DNA of 20,978 nucleotides from PALSA-607 sp036510735. Its GTDB lineage: Bacteria; Actinomycetota; Actinomycetes; Acidothermales; Acidothermaceae. The DNA lies in assembly GCA_036510735.1 (NCBI GenBank), contig DATCDK010000124.1, forward strand, positions 1-20,978, written 5' to 3'. Position 1 is the first letter of the stretch. Each line of letters opens with the position of its first letter. This document shows, piece after piece, positions 1 to 8,326 of the stretch. The notes below the pieces were generated by a model. The model searched no databases. It was given only the letters and a program-made list of their open reading frames with translations, and had not been told where the DNA came from. Position numbers and translations under genes: made by a program.

Positions 1-432
1 TTCGTCGCGGTACTTGGTCTGGATCTGGAACAGCGTGACCGGGTAGTCCTTGTACGAGGAGTACTCGCCCTTGACGAGCAGCGTGAACAGTTCCTCGTGG
101 GTGGGCGCGAGCAAGTAGTCGGCGCCCTTGCGGTCCTTCAGTCGAAACAGCAGGTCGCCGTAGTCGGTCCAGCGACCGCTCGTCTCGTAGATCTCACGCG
201 GAACCAGCGCCGGAAAATGGACTTCCTGCGCACCCATGCGCTCCATTTCCTCGCGCACGATCGCCTCGACCTTGCGGAGCACGCGATAGCCAAGCGGCAG
301 CCATGAGTAGACGCCAGGTGCAACCCGGCGGACGTAGCCGGCGCGCACCAACAGCCGGTGGCTCACGACCTCGGCGTCTGCCGGGTCCTCACGCAGCGTG
401 CGCAGGAACAGCGTCGACATCCGCAAGATCAC
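1..432 (-). CDS. proS: Prolyl-tRNA synthetase, N-terminal part (cut by window edge)
   Basis: Class II aminoacyl-tRNA synthetase that charges tRNA-Pro with proline in the cytoplasm. Only the first 144 codons are inside the window; the gene continues leftward. The visible protein matches the start of bacterial ProRS: a leader MILRMSTLFLRTLRED, then RRVAPGVYSWLPLGYRVLRK, the class II motif 1 region, then APTHEELFT and FQIQTKYRDE leading into motif 2. I chose the GTG at 430-432 because it gives the residues M-I-L-R-M-S that are typical of actinobacterial ProRS. The ATG at 418-420 is the alternative, and neither has a strong ribosome binding site. It is the last visible gene of the minus-strand series after the GNAT gene, with about 98 bases between them. 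Identity is known from the family; operon membership is inferred. Confidence 0.93.
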   Translation of the reverse strand, partial: MILRMSTLFLRTLREDPADAEVVSHRLLVRAGYVRRVAPGVYSWLPLGYRVLRKVEAIVREEMERMGAQEVHFPALVPREIYETSGRWTDYGDLLFRLKDRKGADYLLAPTHEELFTLLVKGEYSSYKDYPVTLFQIQTKYRDE

Positions 433-530
433 GTGATGGAGCCTATCTGGCCGACGGGCCGGGACCGTTGTTGTCCAGCGTGCGCAAGAACGCGCGCTGA
501 GCATCAGCACCCCTCGGGCGGCCTGGCGCG

Positions 531-1373
531 CTAGAACAGCACCGACATGAAGCTGCCGACCTCGACGAAGCCGACCCTCGTGTAGGCCGCCCGCGCGGCG
601 GTGTTGTAGTCGTTGACGTACAAGCTCACGACCGGCGCGACGCTCTCTTGGGCCTGGGCTACGACGGCCGCCATGCCGCCATTGGCGTACCCGCGGCCGC
701 GCAGCGCCGGGTCGACCCACACGCCCTGGATCTGGCACGCCTCCTGGGTTGCAGCGCCGACCTCGGCCTTGAAGACCACCCGGCCGTCCTCGATCCGGGC
801 GAACGCACGGCCCTGCCCGATGAGCTCCCCCACCCTGGCCCGGTACAGCGAACCGCCATCACCGTTCGCCGGCGAGATCCCGACCTCCTCGGTGAACATC
901 GCGACACACGCCGGGTAGAGGATGTCGAGCTCGTCGGGCCGCACCCGACGTACCAATGGGTCGGGCGCGATCTTCGGTGCATCGCTGATCGCCATCAACG
1001 GCTGATGCGGCCGGACGTCGCGGGGCGGGCCCCAGGCCGGTTCGAGCAGCGACCACAACAGCGCGACCTGCTCGCGAGGCCCGACGATCGACGAGCACCG
1101 GCGGCCCTGACGGCGTGCCTTCTCGGCGAACCCACGGCAGGCATCGGCGTTCGCCCCTACCGGAACCAAGTTGGCGCCGGCGTAACAGAGCGCTGCGAGC
1201 CGACCGCCGGCGACGAAGCCCCACACCTCGGCACCCAAGCGCCAAGGATCGAGGCCAGCGCTTTCGATGCGGGAGCTGACGAACACGTTCGCCACGGGAT
1301 CGCGATCCAGCAGGTCCCTGACCGAATCGAGTTCACGATCGTCGAGGACCCGTACAGGCGTACCACGCAGCAC
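531..1373 (-). CDS. GNAT-family N-acetyltransferase with DUF4081 N-terminal domain
   Basis: A 280-residue protein starting with GTG at 1371-1373, preceded by GAGGG at 6-nt spacing. Residues about 1-120 resemble the DUF4081 domain found before GNAT domains in actinobacteria. Residues about 140-280 are the GNAT fold, with the acetyl-CoA pyrophosphate-binding segment VDPALRGRGYANGGMAAVV and a late YVNDYNTAARAAYTRVGF segment typical of GNAT motif B. It should transfer an acetyl group from acetyl-CoA to an amine, but the substrate cannot be read from sequence. It sits 46 nt after ispG and before proS on the same strand. The mycobacterial gene following ispG (gcpE) is of the same type, so the linkage is conserved. 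A role in isoprenoid metabolism is not implied by linkage alone. Confidence 0.88.
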   Translation of the reverse strand: MLRGTPVRVLDDRELDSVRDLLDRDPVANVFVSSRIESAGLDPWRLGAEVWGFVAGGRLAALCYAGANLVPVGANADACRGFAEKARRQGRRCSSIVGPREQVALLWSLLEPAWGPPRDVRPHQPLMAISDAPKIAPDPLVRRVRPDELDILYPACVAMFTEEVGISPANGDGGSLYRARVGELIGQGRAFARIEDGRVVFKAEVGAATQEACQIQGVWVDPALRGRGYANGGMAAVVAQAQESVAPVVSLYVNDYNTAARAAYTRVGFVEVGSFMSVLF

Positions 1374-1419
1374 GAACTGCCCTCGCTTCTACGTCGGCGC
1401 GGCTGCCCGGGGTGGTTCC

Positions 1420-2583
1420 CTAGACGACGGTGACCTGCGGCTCGCCGGAGGCTACGCCGTCCGACGCCATCTCGTCAGCCAGCCGCATCGCTTCTTCAAT
1501 CAGAGTTTCCACAATCTGCGCTTCCGGGACGGTCTTGACGACCTCGCCGCGGACGAATATCTGGCCCTTCCCGTTGCCCGAAGCGACGCCGAGATCGGCC
1601 TCGCGAGCCTCGCCGGGGCCGTTGACAACGCAGCCCATGACAGCCACTCGGAGCGGCACGGTCATGCCTTCGAGACCTGCAGTGACCTCTTCGGCGAGCT
1701 TGTAGACGTCGACCTGGGCCCGCCCGCACGACGGGCACGACACGATTTCAAGCTTGCGCTGGCGAAGGCCGAGCGACTCGAGGATGCCGATGCCGACCTT
1801 GACTTCCTCGACCGGCGGTGCCGACAGCGACACCCGAATCGTGTCGCCGATGCCTTCTGAGAGCAGGATGCCGAAGGCGACCGCCGACTTGATCGTGCCC
1901 TGCATCAGCGGGCCGGCCTCGGTCACACCAAGGTGCAACGGGTAGTCGGTCTCAGCCGCGAGCTGCCGGTAGGCCTCGATCATGATCAGTGGGTCGTGGT
2001 GCTTCACGGAGATCTTGATGTCGTGGAAACCGTGCTCTTCAAAGAGGCTGGCCTCCCACTTCGCCGACTCGACGAGGGCTTCCGGGGTCGCTTTGCCGCC
2101 GTACTTCGCGAGCATCCGGGGGTCGAGGGAGCCGGCGTTCACACCGATCCGGATCGGCGTGCCGTGGTCCTTCGCGGCGAGTGCGATCTCCTTGACCTGG
2201 TCGTCGAATTTCTTGATGTTGCCGGGGTTCACCCGAACCGCCGCGCAGCCAGCCTCGATCGCGGCGAACACGTACTTCGGCTGGAAGTGGATGTCGGCGA
2301 TCACCGGGATCTGGGACTTCTTCGCGATCATCGGCAGCGCGTCGGCGTCGTCCTGGCTCGGAACGGCGACCCGCACGATCTGACAGCCGGACGCCGTGAG
2401 TTCGGCGATCTGCTGCAACGTGGCGTTGACATCGGCGGTCAGCGTGATGCACATCGACTGCACTGAGACAGGGGCGTCGCCACCGACCAGCACCCCGCCG
2501 ACGTTCAGCTGCCGCGAAATTCGCCGCGGCGCCAGGGGGCTCACGGGTGGCATCTCGGGGAGCCCCAAGTTGACGGTTGTCAC
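1420..2583 (-). CDS. ispG: 4-hydroxy-3-methylbut-2-enyl diphosphate synthase (IspG/GcpE)
   Basis: Catalyses the penultimate step of the MEP pathway: reductive ring opening of 2-C-methyl-D-erythritol 2,4-cyclodiphosphate to HMBPP, using a [4Fe-4S] cluster. The 387-residue length is normal for the bacterial form without the plant insert. The N-terminal TIM-barrel half contains PVSVQSM, IPVIADIHF and RVNPGNIK. The C-terminal cluster domain carries the three cysteine ligands C283, C286 (SCPSCGRAQ) and C318 (VMGCVVNGPGE), with E325 in the latter motif as the family's glutamate ligand. The start is GTG at 2581-2583 with GAGAGG six bases upstream. It lies 36 nt after rip1 and belongs to the dxr-rip1-ispG series, so two steps of one pathway are co-transcribed around a protease gene. 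Confidence 0.97.
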   Translation of the reverse strand: MTTVNLGLPEMPPVSPLAPRRISRQLNVGGVLVGGDAPVSVQSMCITLTADVNATLQQIAELTASGCQIVRVAVPSQDDADALPMIAKKSQIPVIADIHFQPKYVFAAIEAGCAAVRVNPGNIKKFDDQVKEIALAAKDHGTPIRIGVNAGSLDPRMLAKYGGKATPEALVESAKWEASLFEEHGFHDIKISVKHHDPLIMIEAYRQLAAETDYPLHLGVTEAGPLMQGTIKSAVAFGILLSEGIGDTIRVSLSAPPVEEVKVGIGILESLGLRQRKLEIVSCPSCGRAQVDVYKLAEEVTAGLEGMTVPLRVAVMGCVVNGPGEAREADLGVASGNGKGQIFVRGEVVKTVPEAQIVETLIEEAMRLADEMASDGVASGEPQVTVV

Positions 2584-2619
2584 GGCGAGCCTCTCGATCG
2601 GTGCTTGTAGGTTTAGCGG

Positions 2620-3825
2620 TTATTGGTTGAACGGGTTAGCGACGGGGTTGGCGATGTCTGCTACCAGGATCAACGCCGACACAGCCACAATTATGGCCAG
2701 CACGCCGTAGGTAAACGGCATCAGCTTGTTCAAATCGACGGGACCGGCCGGAATCAGGTGCCGGCGCCGCCGCCACGCGTTCCGGATCTTCTCGTAGCCC
2801 AAGATCGCGACGTGGCCGCCATCGAGGGGCAGGAACGGGAAGAGGTTGAAGATCCCGACGAAGATATTCACCGATGCGACGATCTCGATCACCGTTTCGG
2901 CACCGCCAGAGACCCCGTACGCCCTAAAGGCTTCACCGGCATAGCGGCCGACGCCGAACACGCTGGTGACCTGGCCACCGCTACCGCCGGTGGTGGCCTG
3001 GCGCTTCTCGCTCGGATGGCTGATGAGCTGACCGATCTCGTGCGGCACCACGCCGAGCGCCTTGAAGCTGTCGACAAACAGGCTGCCGAACCCGTGGAAG
3101 CTCCCGGTCACCGCACCGAAGAAGCCGACGCGCAGGTACTTGGTGTCCCTGGCGTCGTTGAGTTCAAGACCGACCTTCGCCTTTCCGTCGACGATGGCCG
3201 GCGTGACGACCAGGTTGATCGTGCTGCCCGCGCGCTGCACGGTGAACGCGACCGGACCGTGCGGTGCGTTGCTGATCAACGAAATCAGTTGCTGAGTGCC
3301 GTGCGCGACCGGCTGGCCGTTGACCGCCGTGATGACGTCGTTTGGCTTGAACTTGCCTACAGCGGGCGCCGGAGCAGCACCCGCGGGACATGACTGATCG
3401 GTCGACGTGCTCAGACAGTTCTCGACCGTGACCACCCGCGATGCGCCATGAACAACACTCGGCCAGCTCAGCAAGACGATGAAGAGCAGCACCAGCGCGA
3501 TGATGAAGTGCATCGTCGATCCGGCGACCAGCACGATCAACCGCTGCCAGCCTGGCTTGTTGATGAACGCTCGCGGCTGGTCCTCAACCGAGATGTCTTC
3601 GAGCGGCGTCATGCCGATGATCTTCACGAAACCGCCGGCCGGGATGGCCTTGACCCCGTACTCCGTCTCGCCTTTTTGGCGCGACCACAGGGTCGTGCCG
3701 AAGCCGACGAAGAACTGGGTGGCCTTCATCCCGAAGAGCTTGGCGGTCACGAAGTGGCCCGCCTCGTGGAGCATCACCGAGACCAGCAAAGCCACCACGA
3801 AGGCCAAGATGCCGATGGTCATCAT
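2620..3825 (-). CDS. rip1: Site-2 intramembrane metalloprotease (RseP/Rip1-like, M50)
   Basis: A 401-residue polytopic membrane protein of the M50 zinc metalloprotease family, which cuts membrane-embedded substrates such as anti-sigma factors. The zinc motif HEAGH is at residues 20-24 inside the first membrane helix. The second active-site motif, LFPFLPLDGGH, places the metal-ligand Asp at about residue 335. A PDZ-like domain covers roughly residues 135-210 and contains two cysteines (C137, C146) that could form a disulfide on the outer face. The last helix is at about 372-392. The start codon overlaps the dxr stop (ATGA at 3822-3825), indicating translational coupling. A second ATG directly follows the first. 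In mycobacteria the orthologue (Rip1) lies between dxr and ispG exactly as here. Substrates in this organism are unknown. Confidence 0.95.
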   Translation of the reverse strand: MMTIGILAFVVALLVSVMLHEAGHFVTAKLFGMKATQFFVGFGTTLWSRQKGETEYGVKAIPAGGFVKIIGMTPLEDISVEDQPRAFINKPGWQRLIVLVAGSTMHFIIALVLLFIVLLSWPSVVHGASRVVTVENCLSTSTDQSCPAGAAPAPAVGKFKPNDVITAVNGQPVAHGTQQLISLISNAPHGPVAFTVQRAGSTINLVVTPAIVDGKAKVGLELNDARDTKYLRVGFFGAVTGSFHGFGSLFVDSFKALGVVPHEIGQLISHPSEKRQATTGGSGGQVTSVFGVGRYAGEAFRAYGVSGGAETVIEIVASVNIFVGIFNLFPFLPLDGGHVAILGYEKIRNAWRRRRHLIPAGPVDLNKLMPFTYGVLAIIVAVSALILVADIANPVANPFNQ

Positions 3826-5123
3826 GGTGCGAGTTCTCCCGTCGTCCGCCCTGCGAATTGAGCCGCAGGCACGGACTTACTCATGCCGTAGGCACTATTC
3901 CCATAAATCAAGGCGCGGGCCCGCACGCGAGCGAGGGACTCCGCACGGAGAACATCTGAGAGCTCGTCGACGTTCCCCGTTCCTTCTTCGGCAGATTCGT
4001 CGAGAACCCGAGAGATCGTGTCGACGATGCCGGTGAAGGCCAGGTCACCGCCCAGGAACGCGGCGACCGCTTCCTCGTTCGCGGCGTTGTAGATCGCCGG
4101 AGCGACCCCGCCGGCAGTACCCACCTGCCGGGCAAGCCCGACGGCCGGAAAGGCCGCGTCGTCGAGCGGCTCGAAGGTCCAGCTCTGCGCAGTCGTCCAA
4201 TCACACGCGGGGACGGCGTCGGGCACCCGCTGCGGCCAGGCCAGCGCCATCGCGATCGGCAGGCGCATGTCGGGCGGCGAGCATTGGGCCAGGGTCGAGC
4301 CGTCGGTGAACTCGACCATCGAGTGCACCACCGATTGCGGGTGCACCACGACGTCGATCGCCGTCAGCGGCAGGTCGAACAGCAGATGGGCCTCGATCAG
4401 CTCGAGGCCCTTATTCACCAGGGTCGCCGAGTTGATGGTGACCACAGGACCCATCCGCCAGGTCGGGTGCGCAAGCGCCTGCGCCGGTGTGACGTTGGCC
4501 AGATCGGCGGCGCGCCTGCCACGGAACGGTCCACCGCTGGCCGTGAGGATCAGCCGGCGCACCTCAGCTGCGCGTCCGCCGCGAAGGCACTGCGCCAGCG
4601 CGGAGTGCTCGGAATCAACCGGCACGATCTGCCCGGGCTTCGCGGCGGCCTTCACCAGCGGGCCGCCGACGATCAGCGACTCCTTGTTCGCGAGCGCGAG
4701 GGTGTATCCGGCACCCAATGCGGCCAACGCCGGTGCGAGGCCGATGGACCCAGTCATGCCGTTGAGCACCGTCCCGCCAGTCGGCGAACCGTCGGCGAGC
4801 GGCCAGCTCGCGACGTGGGAGGCGGCGTCGTCGCCGATGAACAGCGTCGGTGCGTTGCGCGCCCCGCGCACGTTCAATGAAGCACCGGCCCGCGCCGACG
4901 CCCGTGCGAGCGCTGTTTCCAGGTCGGACGCCGACCCGCGGGCGATGCCGATAACCTCGACGTTGAACTCGACGGCCTGGTCGGCGAGCAGGTCGAGCCG
5001 GTCTCCGCCACTACCTAGCCCGACCACCCGGAACAGGTCGGGATTGCGCCGGATCACGTCAAGGGCCTGGGTACCGATCGATCCGGTAGACCCCAGGATC
5101 ACGACGTCCCGGCGCTGGCTCAC
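3822..5123 (-). CDS. dxr: 1-deoxy-D-xylulose 5-phosphate reductoisomerase
   Basis: Converts DXP to 2-C-methyl-D-erythritol 4-phosphate with NADPH, the committed step of the MEP isoprenoid pathway and the target of fosmidomycin. The NADPH-binding motif GSTGSIG is at residues 11-17. ANKESLI, the metal-binding PVDSEHSA, the loop SGGPFRG, HPQSVVHSMVEF and the late AANEEAV are all present. Length is 433 residues. I set the start at GTG 5121-5123 because it overlaps the stop of the upstream MMPL gene (GTGA) and puts the nucleotide motif at the usual distance. The frame stays open upstream to 5774, but that extension is arginine-rich antisense to nothing expected of Dxr and overlaps the MMPL gene. 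The stop overlaps the rip1 start. Confidence 0.96.
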   Translation of the reverse strand: MSQRRDVVILGSTGSIGTQALDVIRRNPDLFRVVGLGSGGDRLDLLADQAVEFNVEVIGIARGSASDLETALARASARAGASLNVRGARNAPTLFIGDDAASHVASWPLADGSPTGGTVLNGMTGSIGLAPALAALGAGYTLALANKESLIVGGPLVKAAAKPGQIVPVDSEHSALAQCLRGGRAAEVRRLILTASGGPFRGRRAADLANVTPAQALAHPTWRMGPVVTINSATLVNKGLELIEAHLLFDLPLTAIDVVVHPQSVVHSMVEFTDGSTLAQCSPPDMRLPIAMALAWPQRVPDAVPACDWTTAQSWTFEPLDDAAFPAVGLARQVGTAGGVAPAIYNAANEEAVAAFLGGDLAFTGIVDTISRVLDESAEEGTGNVDELSDVLRAESLARVRARALIYGNSAYGMSKSVPAAQFAGRTTGELAP

Positions 5124-7366
5124 CTCACCAGTGTCTCGTACCGGCCCGTCCCCTGACTCGGATCCGTCCCCGCGTCGCTCGACTCGCCCACCCCGTGGGT
5201 GGTCCACCACCGGGCGAGCGGCGCGGGCGCCCACCAGTTCGTCGCGCCCAGCAGCCGCATGACGGCCGGCACGAGCGTGGCGCGCACGACGGTGGCGTCG
5301 ACGAAGATCGCCAGCGCCATGCCGAAGCCGAGCAGCTTCAGCGTCGTCACCTGCGAGGTGGCAAACGCGCCGACCACGATGACCAGCAATAACGCGGCGC
5401 TGGTGATGATGCGGCCGCTGCGCTGGAGCCCGTGCGCGACCGCGAGGCGGTTTCGGGCCTCCGGCGATTCGCCACTGCCGGCGGAGGCATCCCATTCCTC
5501 GCGAATCCGGCTGAGCAGGAACACCTCGTAGTCCATCGACAACCCGAACACCACAGCAAGCATGAGAATCGGATCGGTCGCGTCGAGGTAGCCGAGTTTG
5601 GAGAACCCGAACAGATTCGAGAGATGACCGCTCTGGAAGATCCAGGTGACTGCGCCGAACGACGCACCGATCGACAGCGCATTCATCGCGACTGCCTTGA
5701 ACGGCAGCACGAACGAACCGAACGCGAGGAACAGCAGCACGAGCATCGCCACGATCACGACGCTGAGCATCCACGGCAGGACGTGCCCGATGCTGTGCAG
5801 CTGGTCGACCAGGAACGCGGTAAAGCCGCCGACAAGAACGTGCGCACCTAACGGTGGCGGCACCGCGCGAACTCGCGCGAGTGTGCCGCGGGCGGCGCTC
5901 GAAATCGGGTCGCCGTTGAATGCCACCTGCACGAGTACGTTGTCGCCGTGCACCGCGGCCACTGCCGCCCCCGCAGCACCCTGCACCGAACCGAGCTGCT
6001 TCACATAGGCCGGGATGGCGGCCGGATTCTGGACGCCCTCGACGACAACTTGGATCGGATTCGTTGCGTTCGAAGGAAAATCACGTGCCAACGTGTCGCT
6101 GACCACGCGACCAGGCGCACTGACCGGCAACACCCTTGAGGTGTAGCCGCCGAAGATCACATTCGCGAACGGTGCCGCCATCACGGCGAGAACGGCGACG
6201 ATCGCCACCGTGTAGACCAGCGGCCGCCGCATCACGCTATGTGCGAGCCGGTACCAACCGCCGGTCTCTGCGACGACGGTGCCTTCTTGCCCGGACGCCG
6301 AGTGGTCGGCGTCCGCTTTCGTGTTGCGCTTCACCCATGGCACGGGCAAGCGCAGCGAGTTCACTCGATGGCCAAGGATCGCCAGGAGCGCTGGCAGTAC
6401 GGTCGTCGCCGCAACCACGTCGAGCAGGACGACGGCAACGCCGCCGTAGCCCATCGACCGCAGGAACGTCTCGGGAAAAAGCGTCAGTGACGCGAGAGAC
6501 GCGGCGATCGTGACGCCGGAGAACGCCACCGTTCGCCCAGCCGTCGCCATCGTGCGAGTCAGCGCGCGCTGCACGCTCGGTTGGCGGTCGAGTTCCTCGC
6601 GGAATCGGCTCACGACGAAGAGGGCGTAGTCGACCGCCAGACCAAGGCCGAGCACAGTCACCAGGTTCAGCGCGAACACCGAGACGCTGACGAAGGTCGT
6701 CAGCAGCCGCAAGACCGCGGACGCACCGACGATGGCGAGGATCCCGACGGCGAGCGGCAAGCCGGCTGACACGAGGCTCCCGAAGATGATGATGAGCAGC
6801 ACCAGCACGATCGGTAGCGAGACAAGCTCCGCGCGACGCAAGTCAGTGCTGACCTGCCCGCTGATTTCCTTGTTCAGCGTGACCGTTCCGCCGTACTGCA
6901 CGGTGATACCGGGAAGGTTGGCCTTCGCCAACGTGTCGCGCGCGACGGCGAGCGCGTGCTCTTGCGTCGCATCTGTCTTGCCCGTCAGTGAGAGCGCGAC
7001 GTAGGTCGCCCGGCCGTTCGTCGACAGCTGCTGCGGCTGGTGGCTCGTCCAGTACGTTGTGTAACTGGGCACCTGGTCGCGCGGCAACGAAGCAAGCACT
7101 GTCTCGATGTTCTGCTGGACAGTCGGGTCCGAGATCGGTTGCTGGCTGGTGAACAGCACGATGGCGTCTTGCGTTGGCACGTCGAGCTTGTGATTGATGT
7201 CGTAGCCGGCTTGCACCGACTCGCTGTGCGGGTCGTAGTACCCACCGCTCGACAAGTGCTTGCTGACCGAGCCTCCCCACAGGCCGCCGAGAATGAGCAG
7301 CAGGAGACTGACAATCAGGACTTGCTTGCGACGCGCAAACACCCGCACGCCGAGACGCTCGAACAT
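5120..7366 (-). CDS. MMPL-family RND transporter
   Basis: A 748-residue membrane transporter with the two-fold layout of the MMPL branch of the RND superfamily. A first helix at about residues 14-32 is followed by an extracytoplasmic domain to about 178, a block of helices to about 332, a linker, a helix at about 384-402, a second outside domain to about 525 and a final helix block to about 705. The matching motifs GLAVDYALFVVSRFREE (D246-Y247) and GLSMDYEVFLLSRIREE (D612-Y613) correspond to the Asp-Tyr pairs used for proton relay in mycobacterial MmpL3, so proton-driven export is the likely mode. Substrate is unknown; lipids or hydrophobic compounds are usual for the family. The ATG start has no clear ribosome site. 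Its stop overlaps the dxr start, which is unusual company for an exporter. Confidence 0.9.
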   Translation of the reverse strand: MFERLGVRVFARRKQVLIVSLLLLILGGLWGGSVSKHLSSGGYYDPHSESVQAGYDINHKLDVPTQDAIVLFTSQQPISDPTVQQNIETVLASLPRDQVPSYTTYWTSHQPQQLSTNGRATYVALSLTGKTDATQEHALAVARDTLAKANLPGITVQYGGTVTLNKEISGQVSTDLRRAELVSLPIVLVLLIIIFGSLVSAGLPLAVGILAIVGASAVLRLLTTFVSVSVFALNLVTVLGLGLAVDYALFVVSRFREELDRQPSVQRALTRTMATAGRTVAFSGVTIAASLASLTLFPETFLRSMGYGGVAVVLLDVVAATTVLPALLAILGHRVNSLRLPVPWVKRNTKADADHSASGQEGTVVAETGGWYRLAHSVMRRPLVYTVAIVAVLAVMAAPFANVIFGGYTSRVLPVSAPGRVVSDTLARDFPSNATNPIQVVVEGVQNPAAIPAYVKQLGSVQGAAGAAVAAVHGDNVLVQVAFNGDPISSAARGTLARVRAVPPPLGAHVLVGGFTAFLVDQLHSIGHVLPWMLSVVIVAMLVLLFLAFGSFVLPFKAVAMNALSIGASFGAVTWIFQSGHLSNLFGFSKLGYLDATDPILMLAVVFGLSMDYEVFLLSRIREEWDASAGSGESPEARNRLAVAHGLQRSGRIITSAALLLVIVVGAFATSQVTTLKLLGFGMALAIFVDATVVRATLVPAVMRLLGATNWWAPAPLARWWTTHGVGESSDAGTDPSQGTGRYETLVR

Positions 7367-7425
7367 ACCGCTCAGGCTAAACGGCGGCCTTGCATCGGGA
7401 AAGTGGCGGTACTGCTACCAGACTG

Positions 7426-8058
7426 CTACCCGGCGAGTGACACGTCCGCGCGCACGAGGCCAACGGCAAGCTCCGTCACCCGGCGGATCCGCTCGAGCTC
7501 AGCCTGGTGGAAGGACGGCTTGTCGGCGCGCCCGCAGACCAGCACCGCGTCGAAGGGCGACAGTGGCGTGGCCGCCAGCTGCACGCCGTCCACCTCGATC
7601 GCCGCCGACCGGATGACCGCAATCTCCGGCAGCACGATCACGTCATCGGGCCGCGCACTTGCATACAGGACGACGGGACCGCCCGACGCATACGTGACGC
7701 TGGCCGCCCAGTCGGCACCGAACGCGAGGGCGGCCATGTCGACGAGGGTGTCGAGACCACGCGACGCCGTGGCGAGAACCTGGCTCAACAAGTCGATGTC
7801 GGGAAAGGCGCCGGGCACCTGGCGCGACGGTCGGAGCCCGAGCACGGTGACCCCACGCACGCTTGCCACGCGTTGCGACAAGACGTCCGCCGATCGAGCC
7901 TCTGGCCAGCTGAGATAGATGTCGTCGATGGCCCGACCGGACTCGCGCTCGAGAACCGCGATGGTCCGGATATCGGCCCCAACGTCAGCCAGCGCGGCCG
8001 TGATCTGGGCCAGCATGCCGGGACGATCGGGCACGCTTATCCGCAGGTGCATCAGCAT
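7426..8058 (-). CDS. ACT-domain protein, probable small-molecule sensor
   Basis: A protein of about 210 residues. An N-terminal ACT domain at residues 1-75 shows the signature ISVPDRPGMLAQITAALADVGADIRTI, a fold that usually binds amino acids. The rest (about 80-210) has alternating strands and a helix pattern that could be a GAF-like domain, but I do not recognise a specific family. There is no catalytic motif and no DNA-binding helix-turn-helix. Three in-frame ATGs occur at 8064, 8058 and 8052. GGGAG directly abuts the first and lies six bases before the second, so 8058 (MLMHLRI) is preferred. It is divergent from gabT across about 268 bases. A link to amino-acid (GABA) supply is inference from position only. 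Confidence 0.75.
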   Translation of the reverse strand: MLMHLRISVPDRPGMLAQITAALADVGADIRTIAVLERESGRAIDDIYLSWPEARSADVLSQRVASVRGVTVLGLRPSRQVPGAFPDIDLLSQVLATASRGLDTLVDMAALAFGADWAASVTYASGGPVVLYASARPDDVIVLPEIAVIRSAAIEVDGVQLAATPLSPFDAVLVCGRADKPSFHQAELERIRRVTELAVGLVRADVSLAG

Positions 8059-8189
8059 CGGCATCTCCCGTCGTTAGACCTACTCCCACGGCAGTTACAG
8101 GATGCCAGGTGCAGGTTTCGATCAGGTGAACGAATTGAGAGAGGACGGCGCCGGATCTGCGACGCCGCCCTCACCATTCACGCCAACCG

Positions 8190-8208
8190 GGCGACGGATT
8201 CCGTCGCC
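8190..8208. promoter_or_regulatory. 19-bp perfect palindrome, candidate operator
   Basis: The sequence GGCGACGGATTCCGTCGCC has two perfect 9-base arms around a single central T. It lies in the divergent spacer between the ACT-domain gene and gabT, 118 bases before the gabT ATG and 131 bases before the ACT start. No T-run follows it, which argues against a terminator. A binding site for a dimeric regulator controlling one or both genes is the natural guess, but no regulator gene is in the window. Confidence 0.45.
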
Positions 8209-8326
8209 TAAGTCATCACCAACGGTCGTTACCGTCAGGCTCAGCCAGGGCGTTAGTCGGATACAGTACATCTTCCCGGACGTGCCTCTCACAGCCCCTC
8301 TACTGTCCGGCTCGCTTGGAGGCGTC

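Noticed and set aside
478..497. Small hairpin (GCGTGCG / CGCGCGC) between the GNAT gene and proS
   Set aside because: It has a mismatch on the minus-strand transcript, a short stem and no U-tract; could be chance in GC-rich DNA.
648..1433. Long plus-strand frame opposite the GNAT gene
   Set aside because: High-GC antisense shadow of a recognised gene; no domain and no ribosome site.
5124..5774. Upstream extension of the dxr frame to give a 650-residue protein
   Set aside because: The extension is arginine-rich, lies inside the MMPL gene on the same strand in another frame, and is absent from Dxr proteins. The GTGA junction gives a natural start.
8102..8326. Longer gabT reading frame (531 residues)
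   Set aside because: The extra 75 residues have no family match and precede a strong GGAGG site at the ATG at 8327.
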